A stretch of 64,000 nucleotides of DNA from Isoptericola halotolerans (GTDB lineage Bacteria > Actinomycetota > Actinomycetes > Actinomycetales > Cellulomonadaceae), in NCBI RefSeq assembly GCF_003003075.1, contig NZ_PVTX01000008.1, forward strand, positions 62,001 through 126,000, in the 5' to 3' direction. The notes under the pieces are model-generated. The model ran no database searches. It was not told the DNA's origin and saw nothing but the letters and a program-made list of their open reading frames with translations. Made by a program: the position numbers and the translations under genes. Positions 20,744 to 27,880 of the stretch are shown here, piece after piece (positions within the stretch are counted from its first letter, which is position 1; each line of letters opens with the position of its first letter).

Positions 20744-21964
20744 TCAGGCGACCGCGCCCACCGGACCAGCGTTCCGGGACCGCCGCGCCCCGCGCGGCCT
20801 GGCCGAGACGAGTACGATCGCCAGGCCCACGAGCGTCAGCGCCAGGCCCGTCCAGGCGGGGGCGACGTACCCGTAGCCGGCGGCGATGACCAGGCCGCCG
20901 AAGAACGCACCGCCCGCGTTGGCCAGGTTGAGAGCCGAGTGGCACAGCGCGGCGCCGAGGGACTCCGCCCGCGGCGAGAGGTCCATGAGGCGCGTCTGCA
21001 TGGCCAGCCCCAGGACCTGGGAGGTGACGCCCAGCAGGAAGAGCCCGGCCAGGGCACCGGCCACCGACCCGGCCGTCAGCGCGAACAGCACGAGGGAGGC
21101 CGCGGTGGTGAGGAACCCGCCGACGACGGTACCGAGCACCGAGCGGTCGGCGAGCCGCCCGCCCACGAGCGTCCCGACCGTCATCCCGACGCCCATCACC
21201 GCCAGCACCCACGGCACGGCACCCTCGCTCATGCCCGTCACCTGCGTGATGGTCGGGGCGACGTAGGTGTAGACGGCGAACAACCCGCCGAAGCCGATGG
21301 CACCGGCCACGAACGCCACCCACATCGGCCCGTTCGCCAGGGCCCCGAGCTCGTTCCGCACGCTCGACTCCACCGGACCGCGCTCGGGGACGAACCGCCA
21401 GAGACCGAGCAGCGCGGCACCCCCGAGGACACCGATGAGCACGAACGCCAGGCGCCAGCCGAAGGCCTGGCCGACGGCGGTGGACAGCGGCACGCCGACC
21501 ACGTTGGCGACGGTGAGCCCGGTCATCATCACGGCCACGGCGTGGCCGCGCCGACCCGGCCCGGCCACGGAGGCGCCCACCGCGGCCCCGACGCCGAAGA
21601 AGGCTCCGTGCGGCAGGCCGGCGAGGAACCGACCGGCCACCAGCCACTCGATGCTCGGCGCGGCGGCCGAGAGCACGTTGGCCACGGTGTAGGCCCCCAT
21701 GAGCCACAGCAGCAGCCGACGGCGGGGCATCCGCGCGGCGGCGACGGTCAGCAGGGGGGCGCCCACGACGACGCCGACGGCGTAGGCCGTCACGGCGTGC
21801 CCGGCCACCGGGTCGCTGACGCCGAGGTCCGCGCCGAACTGCGGGAGCATGCCCATGGTCGCGAACTCGGTGGTGCCGATCGTGAAGCCGCCGAGCGCCA
21901 GGGCGAAGAGGGCCCAGGACGCCGGGGTGAGTCGCGGGGCAGGACGGGAGGGAGCCAGGGTCAC
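20744..21964 (-). CDS. MFS transporter, DHA1 family (AraJ/YdhP-like)
   Basis: 406 residues, twelve hydrophobic segments. The N-terminus (ALFALALGGFTIGTTEFATM) and loop 2/3 motif (RMPRRRLLLWLMG) match DHA1 major facilitator exporters of the AraJ/YdhP/chloramphenicol-resistance type, which export drugs, sugars or purine analogues in exchange for protons. The substrate cannot be told. GTG start with a Shine-Dalgarno (GAGGA) about 8 nt upstream, so this gene is leadered. A small inverted repeat (21986-21999) sits in its 5' region and may be an operator. The neighbour upstream is the MntR-type regulator, separated by a terminator-like hairpin. Confidence 0.85.
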   Translation of the reverse strand: MTLAPSRPAPRLTPASWALFALALGGFTIGTTEFATMGMLPQFGADLGVSDPVAGHAVTAYAVGVVVGAPLLTVAAARMPRRRLLLWLMGAYTVANVLSAAAPSIEWLVAGRFLAGLPHGAFFGVGAAVGASVAGPGRRGHAVAVMMTGLTVANVVGVPLSTAVGQAFGWRLAFVLIGVLGGAALLGLWRFVPERGPVESSVRNELGALANGPMWVAFVAGAIGFGGLFAVYTYVAPTITQVTGMSEGAVPWVLAVMGVGMTVGTLVGGRLADRSVLGTVVGGFLTTAASLVLFALTAGSVAGALAGLFLLGVTSQVLGLAMQTRLMDLSPRAESLGAALCHSALNLANAGGAFFGGLVIAAGYGYVAPAWTGLALTLVGLAIVLVSARPRGARRSRNAGPVGAVA

Positions 21965-21985
21965 GGGGGTCCTCTTGCTTCAGGA

Positions 21986-21999
21986 TCGAAACGATTCGA
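21986..21999. promoter_or_regulatory. Possible operator upstream of the DHA1 transporter
   Basis: TCGAA-ACGA-TTCGA, 5-bp arms with a 4-nt centre, 22 bp before the transporter start. It resembles LacI-type operators (GAAACGATTC core). No adjacent LacI gene exists, so this is tentative. Confidence 0.3.
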
Positions 22000-22031
22000 C
22001 GGCGCGTCGCGAAGATCGCGAGCACGCCGTC
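21998..22031 (-). terminator. Imperfect hairpin after the MntR-type gene
   Basis: GACGGCG...TCGCG pairs with CGCGA...CGCCGTC with a small internal mismatch, 15 bp downstream of the regulator stop. It probably ends that transcript before the MFS gene. Confidence 0.45.
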
Positions 22032-22046
22032 GGGGATGCGCCCAGC

Positions 22047-22745
22047 CTACGCGGGGACGACCCGGATGCGCGAGGCCGCCAGGTGGCCGAGGTCCACGGA
22101 CACCGGACCCTCCGCCCCCGCCCACGCGACCGACAGGGTGCCGGCGTAGTCCCGGCGACGCACGACGGTGACCTCGACGTCCAGCTCCAGTCCGAGCCCC
22201 GCGAGGTACCGCAGCGCCTCCGGGTCGGCGTCGGAGATCCGCGCGACGACGCCACGCTGCCCCGCGGCGAGGTCGCCGAGCAGGACCGCGTCGGGCCGCA
22301 CGACGCGACCGTCCGCCGTCGGGATCGGGTCACCGTGCGGGTCGCGGACCGGGTGGCCCAGCCGCGCGTCGATCCGGGCCACCAGGCGGTCGGAGACGGC
22401 GTGCTCCAGGACCTCGGCCTCGTCGTGCACCTCGTCCCAGGTGTAGCCGAGCTCGCGCACCAACCAGGTCTCGATCAGCCGGTGCCGGCGGACCATCGTC
22501 AGCGCATGCCGGCGCCCGAGGTCGGTCAGCCAGACCCCGCCGTAGGGCTCGTGCCCGAGCAGCCCCTGCGCCGTCAGCCGCCGCACCGTCTCGGAGACCG
22601 TCGAGGGGCCCACCCCGAGCCGGTCGGCGAGGAGGCCCGTGGTGACCTTCTCGTCGCTCCACTCCTGGGCGGACCAGATGGTCTTGAGGTAGTCCTGCGC
22701 CACGGGAGTGAGGTCCGCCGGCTGCGAGGTGTCGGTGTCGGTCAC
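22047..22745 (-). CDS. mntR: DtxR/MntR family metal-dependent repressor, manganese-type ligands
   Basis: 232 residues. Winged helix-turn-helix (about 1-75), dimerisation/metal domain (76-150) and an SH3-like C-terminal domain (VRPDAVLLGDLAAGQRGVVARI onward). Ancillary-site ligands H88, E92 and H107 are present (VRRHRLIETWL, VHDEAEVLEH), with E114/H115 of the second site. At the two positions that set metal choice, this protein has Asp (D18, where DtxR has Met10) and Glu (E111, where DtxR has Cys102), as in MntR (Asp8, Glu99). I therefore infer Mn2+ sensing rather than Fe2+. GTG start with TAGGCT 7 nt upstream. No manganese transporter is adjacent. Confidence 0.8.
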   Translation of the reverse strand: MTDTDTSQPADLTPVAQDYLKTIWSAQEWSDEKVTTGLLADRLGVGPSTVSETVRRLTAQGLLGHEPYGGVWLTDLGRRHALTMVRRHRLIETWLVRELGYTWDEVHDEAEVLEHAVSDRLVARIDARLGHPVRDPHGDPIPTADGRVVRPDAVLLGDLAAGQRGVVARISDADPEALRYLAGLGLELDVEVTVVRRRDYAGTLSVAWAGAEGPVSVDLGHLAASRIRVVPA

Positions 22746-22752
22746 GCCAGAG

Positions 22753-22758
22753 AGCCTA
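22753..22758 (-). promoter_or_regulatory. -10 element of mntR, leaderless type
   Basis: TAGGCT on the minus strand, 7 nt before the GTG. Confidence 0.5.
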
Positions 22759-22784
22759 CGCGGGCCGCGAGCTCGCCAGCGGGC

Positions 22785-24440
22785 TCAGGGCGCGAGGGGG
22801 CCGTCGACCGCCGGGGACTCCGAGGGGGAGATCGTCTCGGCCGGCTCGTCCGGGCCGGGCGGCGAGACGAGCGGCGCCGGGTCGTCCAGCTCCCCCACCG
22901 GGGGCACGACGGCGGGCATCGGCACGCGGTCGTAGACCGTCGCCTCGCCGGCCGGCGTCACCTCGATCAGCTGGGTGTCCAGCCACTCACGGGCCTCCGG
23001 GTCGAACCGCAGCAACGTCATCTCGGCGGTGCCGCGGAGCGGGCCCACGGTGGGCTGCCCCGAGGCGGCACCGGCGGTGCTCGCCGAGACGTACCGGAGA
23101 CCGCGTCCCACCTGCAGCGGACCGGAGCGCTGGTGCGTGTGGCCGGAGACCTGCAACGGCACGCACCCCGACTCCAGGGCAGGCAGCCCCACCACGGGGG
23201 TGTGGATCAGCAGCAGGTCGACGTCGTCCTCGCAGGCCGTGGCGGCGAGGGCCGCCGCCTGCTCCTCCGGGGTCTGCTCACGGGCCGCCTGCGTCCCCTC
23301 GCCGATGCGCGTCTCGAGCGAGTCCCGGTCACCGAGGATGCGCACGCCGGCCACCTCGACGACCTCGCCGTCCAGGATGACCTGGCCGTGCGCGGCCTCC
23401 TGCTCGGACGTCAGGACGGAGTCGTGGTTGCCGTCGGCGACGACCATCTCGGCGCCGTCGGGCACCGCGGCGGCGAACGCGTCCACGCAGACCTTCTCGA
23501 CGGCGGTGCCGTTCATCGTGGTGTCGCCGGCGTTGAGCACCACCTCGGCACCCGACCGCTCGGCGACCTCCTCGATCACCGTCGACATGCCGGTGTTGCA
23601 GTGCAGGTCGGACACGACGAGCAACGACACGACGCCCTCGTCGTCGGGCGGCTGCTCCGCGAGCGCCGTCCGGACGGCCTGCCGGATCTCCCAGGCGTTC
23701 CAGGCGCTGCCCACCTCGTCGCGCGCCGCCTCGTAGAACGCCTCGTTCTGGTCGTACAGCTCGACCAGCTGCCCGCCGTAGGTGTCGATGACGCCGGCGA
23801 GCCGCCCGGTGATGCGGGCGCCCTCCAGCGCCGTGCCGTCGAACACGGCCGAGGCCGGCCGACCCGGACGGGGCACGCCGACGTCGGAGGAGACGAGCGA
23901 CGTACCGACGAACGTGACCACCAGGACGCCCGCGGTGAGCTGCCACGTCCGCGGGGCGAGGACACGTCCGAGCTCACGCCGTCGGTCCGCGCCGAGCAGC
24001 GCCCGCACGCCCCAGCCGGACAGGACGAGCAGCGCGAGCGCGAGCAGCGTGCGACGCGCCGCGTCGGTGAGCAGCGCCGCCGTCGCCGCGTCGATCGTCA
24101 CCTGCGGGCTGTCGTAGAACTGCAGATAGCTGTCGAGGTCGCCCACGAGCCGGTCCAGGGTCGACGACGCGCCGACGGCGGAGAGGTCCGCGGGGATCTC
24201 CTTGACCGTGATGTCGGCGCCGAGCCCGAGCGGCAGGGGCGAGTCGATCTCGAGCGTGCCGAGCGGCCCGAGGTCCACGACGACGAGCCCGTCGGTGTCC
24301 ACCGCGTACTCCGCCTCGTGGGGGCCGAGGCTGAGCGTCGCGCTCGCGGTCGTCACCCCGAGGCCGACGCACAGGGCGACGGCGGCGACGGCGACGAGCG
24401 TCCAGCGCAGCCAGCGGGGTGGCGTGGGTCTGTCGTGCAT
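22785..24440 (-). CDS. Membrane-anchored metallophosphoesterase
   Basis: 551 residues from the ATG at 24440 (the open frame extends 29 codons upstream without homology-like sequence). One helix at about 12-34 and two more near 147-168 and 185-205 anchor an N-terminal extracytoplasmic segment. The calcineurin-like phosphoesterase domain follows at about 270-500 with all metal motifs: SDLHCN, NAGDTT, DGNHD, the IHTPVV region and SGHTHQ. The tail is proline/serine/acidic. Domain order suggests a surface or periplasm-equivalent phosphatase; the substrate is unknown. It is on the same strand as mntR with a 39-bp gap, but mntR has its own -10. The N-terminal module is not one I can name. Confidence 0.8.
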   Translation of the reverse strand: MHDRPTPPRWLRWTLVAVAAVALCVGLGVTTASATLSLGPHEAEYAVDTDGLVVVDLGPLGTLEIDSPLPLGLGADITVKEIPADLSAVGASSTLDRLVGDLDSYLQFYDSPQVTIDAATAALLTDAARRTLLALALLVLSGWGVRALLGADRRRELGRVLAPRTWQLTAGVLVVTFVGTSLVSSDVGVPRPGRPASAVFDGTALEGARITGRLAGVIDTYGGQLVELYDQNEAFYEAARDEVGSAWNAWEIRQAVRTALAEQPPDDEGVVSLLVVSDLHCNTGMSTVIEEVAERSGAEVVLNAGDTTMNGTAVEKVCVDAFAAAVPDGAEMVVADGNHDSVLTSEQEAAHGQVILDGEVVEVAGVRILGDRDSLETRIGEGTQAAREQTPEEQAAALAATACEDDVDLLLIHTPVVGLPALESGCVPLQVSGHTHQRSGPLQVGRGLRYVSASTAGAASGQPTVGPLRGTAEMTLLRFDPEAREWLDTQLIEVTPAGEATVYDRVPMPAVVPPVGELDDPAPLVSPPGPDEPAETISPSESPAVDGPLAP

Positions 24441-24489
24441 GGTGGACCCACGATCACCGACGGAGGGCCCCACCCACAACTCGGCGCGC

Positions 24490-26019
24490 TCAGCGACGCG
24501 GGTCGCGCAGGGTGAGCAACGCGACACCGGCAGCGACCACCATGAGCACGACCCCGATCGCCGCCGTGAGCCCGACCCCGCCGGCGAACGCCTGCTGGGC
24601 GGACTCGGTCAGGGCCTGCGCCGTGGCGGCCGGCAACCCGGAGGCCACCTCGGCCGCACCACCGAGCGTCTCGGCCGCAGCGGCGGCGTCCGACGGCGGC
24701 ACGTCGGCGGGAACCACCACGGAGGCCGCGTAGCTCGCGGTCAGGATGCTGCCCAGCACGGCCGTGCCGAGCACCGCGCCCAGCTCGTACGCCGTCTCCG
24801 AGATCGCCGAGGCGGCGCCGGCCTTCGCGGCGGGAACGCTGGACACGATGAGGTCGTTGCTGACCGTCTCCGCGGCGCCGATGCCGAGCGAGAGCACGAC
24901 GAAGGCGACGACCAGCGGGGCGAGCAGGCCCGATCCCCCGAACAGCGCGACCAGCAGGTATCCGAGCGACGAGACCAGCAGGGCCGTCGCCACGACGCGC
25001 TCCGCCGGGAGCCGGCGCACGATGCGCACCACGGCCAGCCCTGCGACCACCATCGCGACGGTGCCGGGCAGCAGCGCCAGGCCTGCCTGCACCGGGGAGA
25101 GACCGTGCACCAGCTGCAGGTCCTGGGCGACGAAGAACAGGAAGCCCACGAGCGAGAACACGCTGAGCAGGTTGACCACCACGCCGCCGCTGAACGCCGG
25201 CACCCGGAAGAGCCGGACGTCGAGCATCGGCACCGGTCGCCGCAGCTGGCGGCGCACGAAGGCGGTGCCGCTCGCGAGACCGACCGCGGCCGCGGCGAGC
25301 GCCGCCGGGGTGACGCCGTCGGCGGCGATCTCCTTGATGGACCAGACCAGCGGGGTCATGGTGACCAGGGCGAGCGCGACCGAGACCAGGTCGAGCGGGC
25401 CGGGTTCCGGGTCCTTGGACTCGGGCAGCACGGTCGGCGCGAGCACGAGGAAGACCACCAGGACGGGCACGGCCAGCAGGAACACCGATCCCCACCAGAA
25501 GTGCTGGAGCAGCAGCCCGCCCACGATGGGGCCGAGGGCGCTGCCTGCCGCCCAGCCGGTGGCCCAGATCGCGATCGCCAGGCGCCGCTCCTCCCGGTCG
25601 ACGAACACGTTGCGCAGCAGCGACAGCGTCGAGGGCATGAGCATCGCCCCGAAGAACCCGAGGGCGGCACGGGTCGCCACGAGCGTGCCGGCGGTGGGCG
25701 CGAACGCGGCGACGGCGGAGACGACGGCGAAGCCGACGGAACCGACGAGGAGCAGCCTGCGGCGGCCGATGCGGTCGGCCAGGGAGCCCATCGGCACGAG
25801 CAGGCCGGCGAGGACCAGGGGGTAGACGTCCACGATCCACAGGAGCTGGGTGCCGGTCGGCCGCAGGTCCGCCGAGATCTGGGGCAGGGCAAAGCTGAGG
25901 ACGGTGTTGTCCACGGACACGAGCAGCACGGGCAGCATGAGTGCGACGAGGGCGACCCAGCGACGGGGATGGAGCGCGGGTGCCGGGGGCTGCGGTGTCG
26001 TCACCGAGATGGTGGTCAC
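24490..26019 (-). CDS. MFS drug transporter, DHA2 (QacA/SmvA-like), 14 TM
   Basis: 509 residues. LPVLLVSVDNTVLSFALPQI (TM1, motif D1), GSLADRIGRRRLLL (motif A) and GWAAGSALGPIVGG (motif C) place it in the DHA2 14-helix multidrug proton antiporters, closest in style to SmvA/QacA. The GTG at 26017-26019 is chosen over a longer open frame because GAGAGGAAC lies just upstream and MFS homology begins at once. It is divergent from a TetR regulator with a 22-bp palindrome between them, so export is probably induced when a toxic ligand releases the repressor. An A/D/P-rich extracellular insert lies before the last helix. Confidence 0.88.
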   Translation of the reverse strand: MTTISVTTPQPPAPALHPRRWVALVALMLPVLLVSVDNTVLSFALPQISADLRPTGTQLLWIVDVYPLVLAGLLVPMGSLADRIGRRRLLLVGSVGFAVVSAVAAFAPTAGTLVATRAALGFFGAMLMPSTLSLLRNVFVDREERRLAIAIWATGWAAGSALGPIVGGLLLQHFWWGSVFLLAVPVLVVFLVLAPTVLPESKDPEPGPLDLVSVALALVTMTPLVWSIKEIAADGVTPAALAAAAVGLASGTAFVRRQLRRPVPMLDVRLFRVPAFSGGVVVNLLSVFSLVGFLFFVAQDLQLVHGLSPVQAGLALLPGTVAMVVAGLAVVRIVRRLPAERVVATALLVSSLGYLLVALFGGSGLLAPLVVAFVVLSLGIGAAETVSNDLIVSSVPAAKAGAASAISETAYELGAVLGTAVLGSILTASYAASVVVPADVPPSDAAAAAETLGGAAEVASGLPAATAQALTESAQQAFAGGVGLTAAIGVVLMVVAAGVALLTLRDPRR

Positions 26020-26071
26020 GACGTTCCTCTCACGACGAGCGACGGTCAGGGCGACGCCTCGCGCCGAACTT

Positions 26072-26093
26072 CTGTACCGTCCAGACGGTACAG
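26072..26093. promoter_or_regulatory. TetR-type operator between DHA2 pump and TetR gene
   Basis: CTGTACCGTC-CA-GACGGTACAG: perfect 10-bp arms with a 2-nt centre. It lies in the only intergenic region shared by the divergent pair and overlaps the -35 area of the TetR gene and the likely -10 (TACAGA, minus) of the pump gene. It is the probable binding site of the adjacent TetR protein. Confidence 0.8.
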
Positions 26094-26108
26094 TAACGCG
26101 CCGAGCGG

Positions 26109-26114
26109 TAGGCT
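26109..26114 (+). promoter_or_regulatory. -10 element of the TetR gene
   Basis: TAGGCT, 7 nt before the ATG at 26122, leaderless geometry; the operator covers the -35 side. Confidence 0.5.
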
Positions 26115-26121
26115 GGCAACC

Positions 26122-26661
26122 ATGCCTCCCGCCCCCGCTGCCCGGGCCAAGGTGCTGCACGCCTTCGCCGAGCTCCTCGTGACGTCGGGCGAGCGCTCCG
26201 CCACGCTCGACGCGATCGCCGACAGCGCCGGCGTCTCCAAGGGCGGCCTGCTGTACCACTTCCCCACCCGCGACGCGCTGGTCGACGGCCTCGTCGAGCA
26301 CCTGCACGCTCTCATCGCCGCCGACGTCGCCACCATGGAGTCCGCCCCGGAGGGACCCGTGGCGTACCTGCTACGGAGCTCGCTGGACGTGGGCGGCGAG
26401 CTCGACCTCGCCTTCCGGGGGGTGTCGCAGCTCGCGCAGGGCTCGGCGCCGCACGCCCGCAGCGCCCTGGACACGGCGCACGACACCTGGACCCGGGCCA
26501 TCGCGACCCAGGTCGAGGACCCGGCGACGGCGCACGCGATCATGCTGATCAGCGACGGCCTCTACCACCGCAGCTCGATCGGGGCCCAGTCCCCCGACCT
26601 CGACGAGCTGCTGCGGATCGTGGACCGCCTCGTCGCGACCCAGCCCAGCCGCGCCCGCTGA
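26122..26661 (+). CDS. TetR family repressor of the divergent DHA2 pump
   Basis: 179 residues. The N-terminal helix-turn-helix (residues about 10-57) reads ATLDAIADSAGVSKGGLLYHF, typical of TetR with a glycine-rich turn; the C-terminal half is all-helical and would hold the ligand pocket. Start ATG 26122 follows a -10 hexamer by 7 nt. Divergent arrangement with an MFS efflux gene and a shared palindrome is the classic layout of drug-sensing repressors. The gene runs convergently into ku with a 24-bp gap and no clear terminator. The inducer cannot be predicted. Confidence 0.88.
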   Translation: MPPAPAARAKVLHAFAELLVTSGERSATLDAIADSAGVSKGGLLYHFPTRDALVDGLVEHLHALIAADVATMESAPEGPVAYLLRSSLDVGGELDLAFRGVSQLAQGSAPHARSALDTAHDTWTRAIATQVEDPATAHAIMLISDGLYHRSSIGAQSPDLDELLRIVDRLVATQPSRAR

Positions 26662-26685
26662 GGCAGGCCCGTCCCGGCCGGCGCC

Positions 26686-27528
26686 TCAGCCCGTCTTGCG
26701 CTGCGACGACTTCGACGACGAACCGGCCTTCGACGGCTTCGACCTCGCCTTCGAGGACTCCACCGACCGCTTCAGGGCCTCCATGAGGTCCACGACCTCG
26801 GCGCCCTCGCCCTCCTCCTTCTCGCCGAAGGTCTCGGCCGGGTCGAGGGTGTCGCCCTTCTCGATCTTGGCCTCGATGAGCTGGCGCAGCTGTGCCTGGT
26901 ACTCGTCGGTGTAGTCCTCGGGAGTGAAGTCGGACTCGTAGCTCGACACCAGCTGGGCGGACATCGCCAGCTCCTTGTCGGAGACCGACGTCGAACCGTC
27001 CAGGGACGGGAACTCCGCCTCCCGGATCTCGTCGGCCCACAGCAGCGTCTGCAGGGTCAGCACGTCCTCGCGGACCCGGAGCGCGGCCAGGCGGGTGCGC
27101 TGACGCAGCGCGAACTTCACGATCGCGGTGCGGTCCGTGTCCTCCAGCGTGCGCCGCAGCAGCACGTAGGCCTTCGGGCTCTTGGAGTCCGGCTCGAGGT
27201 AGTAGGTCCGGTCCAGCAGCACGGGATCGACCTGGTCGCTGGGTACGAACTCCACGACCTCGATCTCGCGGTTCGTCTCGGCCGGCAGCGCCGCGAAGTC
27301 CTCCTTGGTCAGCACCACCACGTGCTCACCGTCGTCGTACGCCTTGTCGATGTGCTCGTACGGCACCGTCTCGCCGTCGAGCTCGCAGACCCGCCGGTAG
27401 CGGATCCGGCCGCCGTCGGCGTCGTGCACCTGGTGCAGCGAGACGTCGTGGTCCTCCGTCGCGCTGTACAGCTTCACCGGGACGTTGACGAGACCGAACG
27501 TCACGGCACCCTTCCAGATGGCCCTCAT
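26686..27528 (-). CDS. ku: Non-homologous end joining protein Ku
   Basis: 280 residues; single-domain bacterial Ku, which forms a homodimer ring on DNA ends and recruits LigD. MRAIWKGAVTFGLVNVPVKLYSAT is the family opening (given here only as the recognised start region), followed by IRYRRVCELDGETVPYEHI, RTYYLEPD and KAYVLLRRTLEDTD. The C-terminal 35 residues are rich in K and S, a tail that in other bacteria binds DNA and lets Ku move inward. Start ATG 27528 has no Shine-Dalgarno sequence; GACCAT lies six bases upstream. ligD is about 350 bp away, divergent, with a small membrane-protein gene between them. Confidence 0.96.
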   Translation of the reverse strand: MRAIWKGAVTFGLVNVPVKLYSATEDHDVSLHQVHDADGGRIRYRRVCELDGETVPYEHIDKAYDDGEHVVVLTKEDFAALPAETNREIEVVEFVPSDQVDPVLLDRTYYLEPDSKSPKAYVLLRRTLEDTDRTAIVKFALRQRTRLAALRVREDVLTLQTLLWADEIREAEFPSLDGSTSVSDKELAMSAQLVSSYESDFTPEDYTDEYQAQLRQLIEAKIEKGDTLDPAETFGEKEEGEGAEVVDLMEALKRSVESSKARSKPSKAGSSSKSSQRKTG

Positions 27529-27578
27529 GACCCCATGGTCACGCGCAACGCGCGTCCGCGCAGCACGTCGGGGACGGG

Positions 27579-27800
27579 TCAGCCCACCAGGCCGAGGACT
27601 CCCACGACTCCCACCAGGACGGCGAGCACGACCGAGACGCCGACGAGCACCGCGTGCACGGTGTAGAAGCGGGTGGGCCGGCCGGCCTCGTCGCGGGCGC
27701 GAGGGTCCTTGGTCACGCGCCGCCAGAACTGGGGCCAGACCACGAGATTCCACACGGCGGCGACGACGAGGACGAGGGACCAGGCGACGGGAAGCTGCAC
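27579..27800 (-). CDS. SCO4848-family small membrane protein
   Basis: 73 residues from GTG 27798-27800, with two transmembrane helices (about 5-25 and 48-72) and a conserved cytoplasmic-type loop WPQFWRRVTKDPRARDE. It belongs to a small actinobacterial membrane-protein family named after Streptomyces SCO4848; its function is unknown to me. The longer open frame upstream is antisense to ligD and is not used. GATACT lies six bases before the GTG. It is on the same strand as ku (50-bp gap), between ku and the divergent ligD, so it may be co-transcribed with ku. Confidence 0.7.
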   Translation of the reverse strand: MQLPVAWSLVLVVAAVWNLVVWPQFWRRVTKDPRARDEAGRPTRFYTVHAVLVGVSVVLAVLVGVVGVLGLVG

Positions 27801-27880
27801 ACGGCGAGTATCCCACCGGCTCGCGACCGACGAGGCGGGGCGGAACTGCGCGCCGCGCCGGTGCGAGGCAGCATGAACCC

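Noticed and set aside
16583-22171. A + strand open frame of more than 1,800 codons antisense to jetA, leuS, the VKOR gene and the DHA1 transporter gene
   Set aside because: It is a product of GC-rich codon bias: the true genes on the minus strand have clear homology, and this frame gives R/H/V/Q-rich low-complexity sequence with no domain.
27485-27880. N-terminal extension of LigD
   Set aside because: The upstream 132 codons are antisense to the small membrane protein gene and the LigD polymerase domain starts just after ATG 27881.
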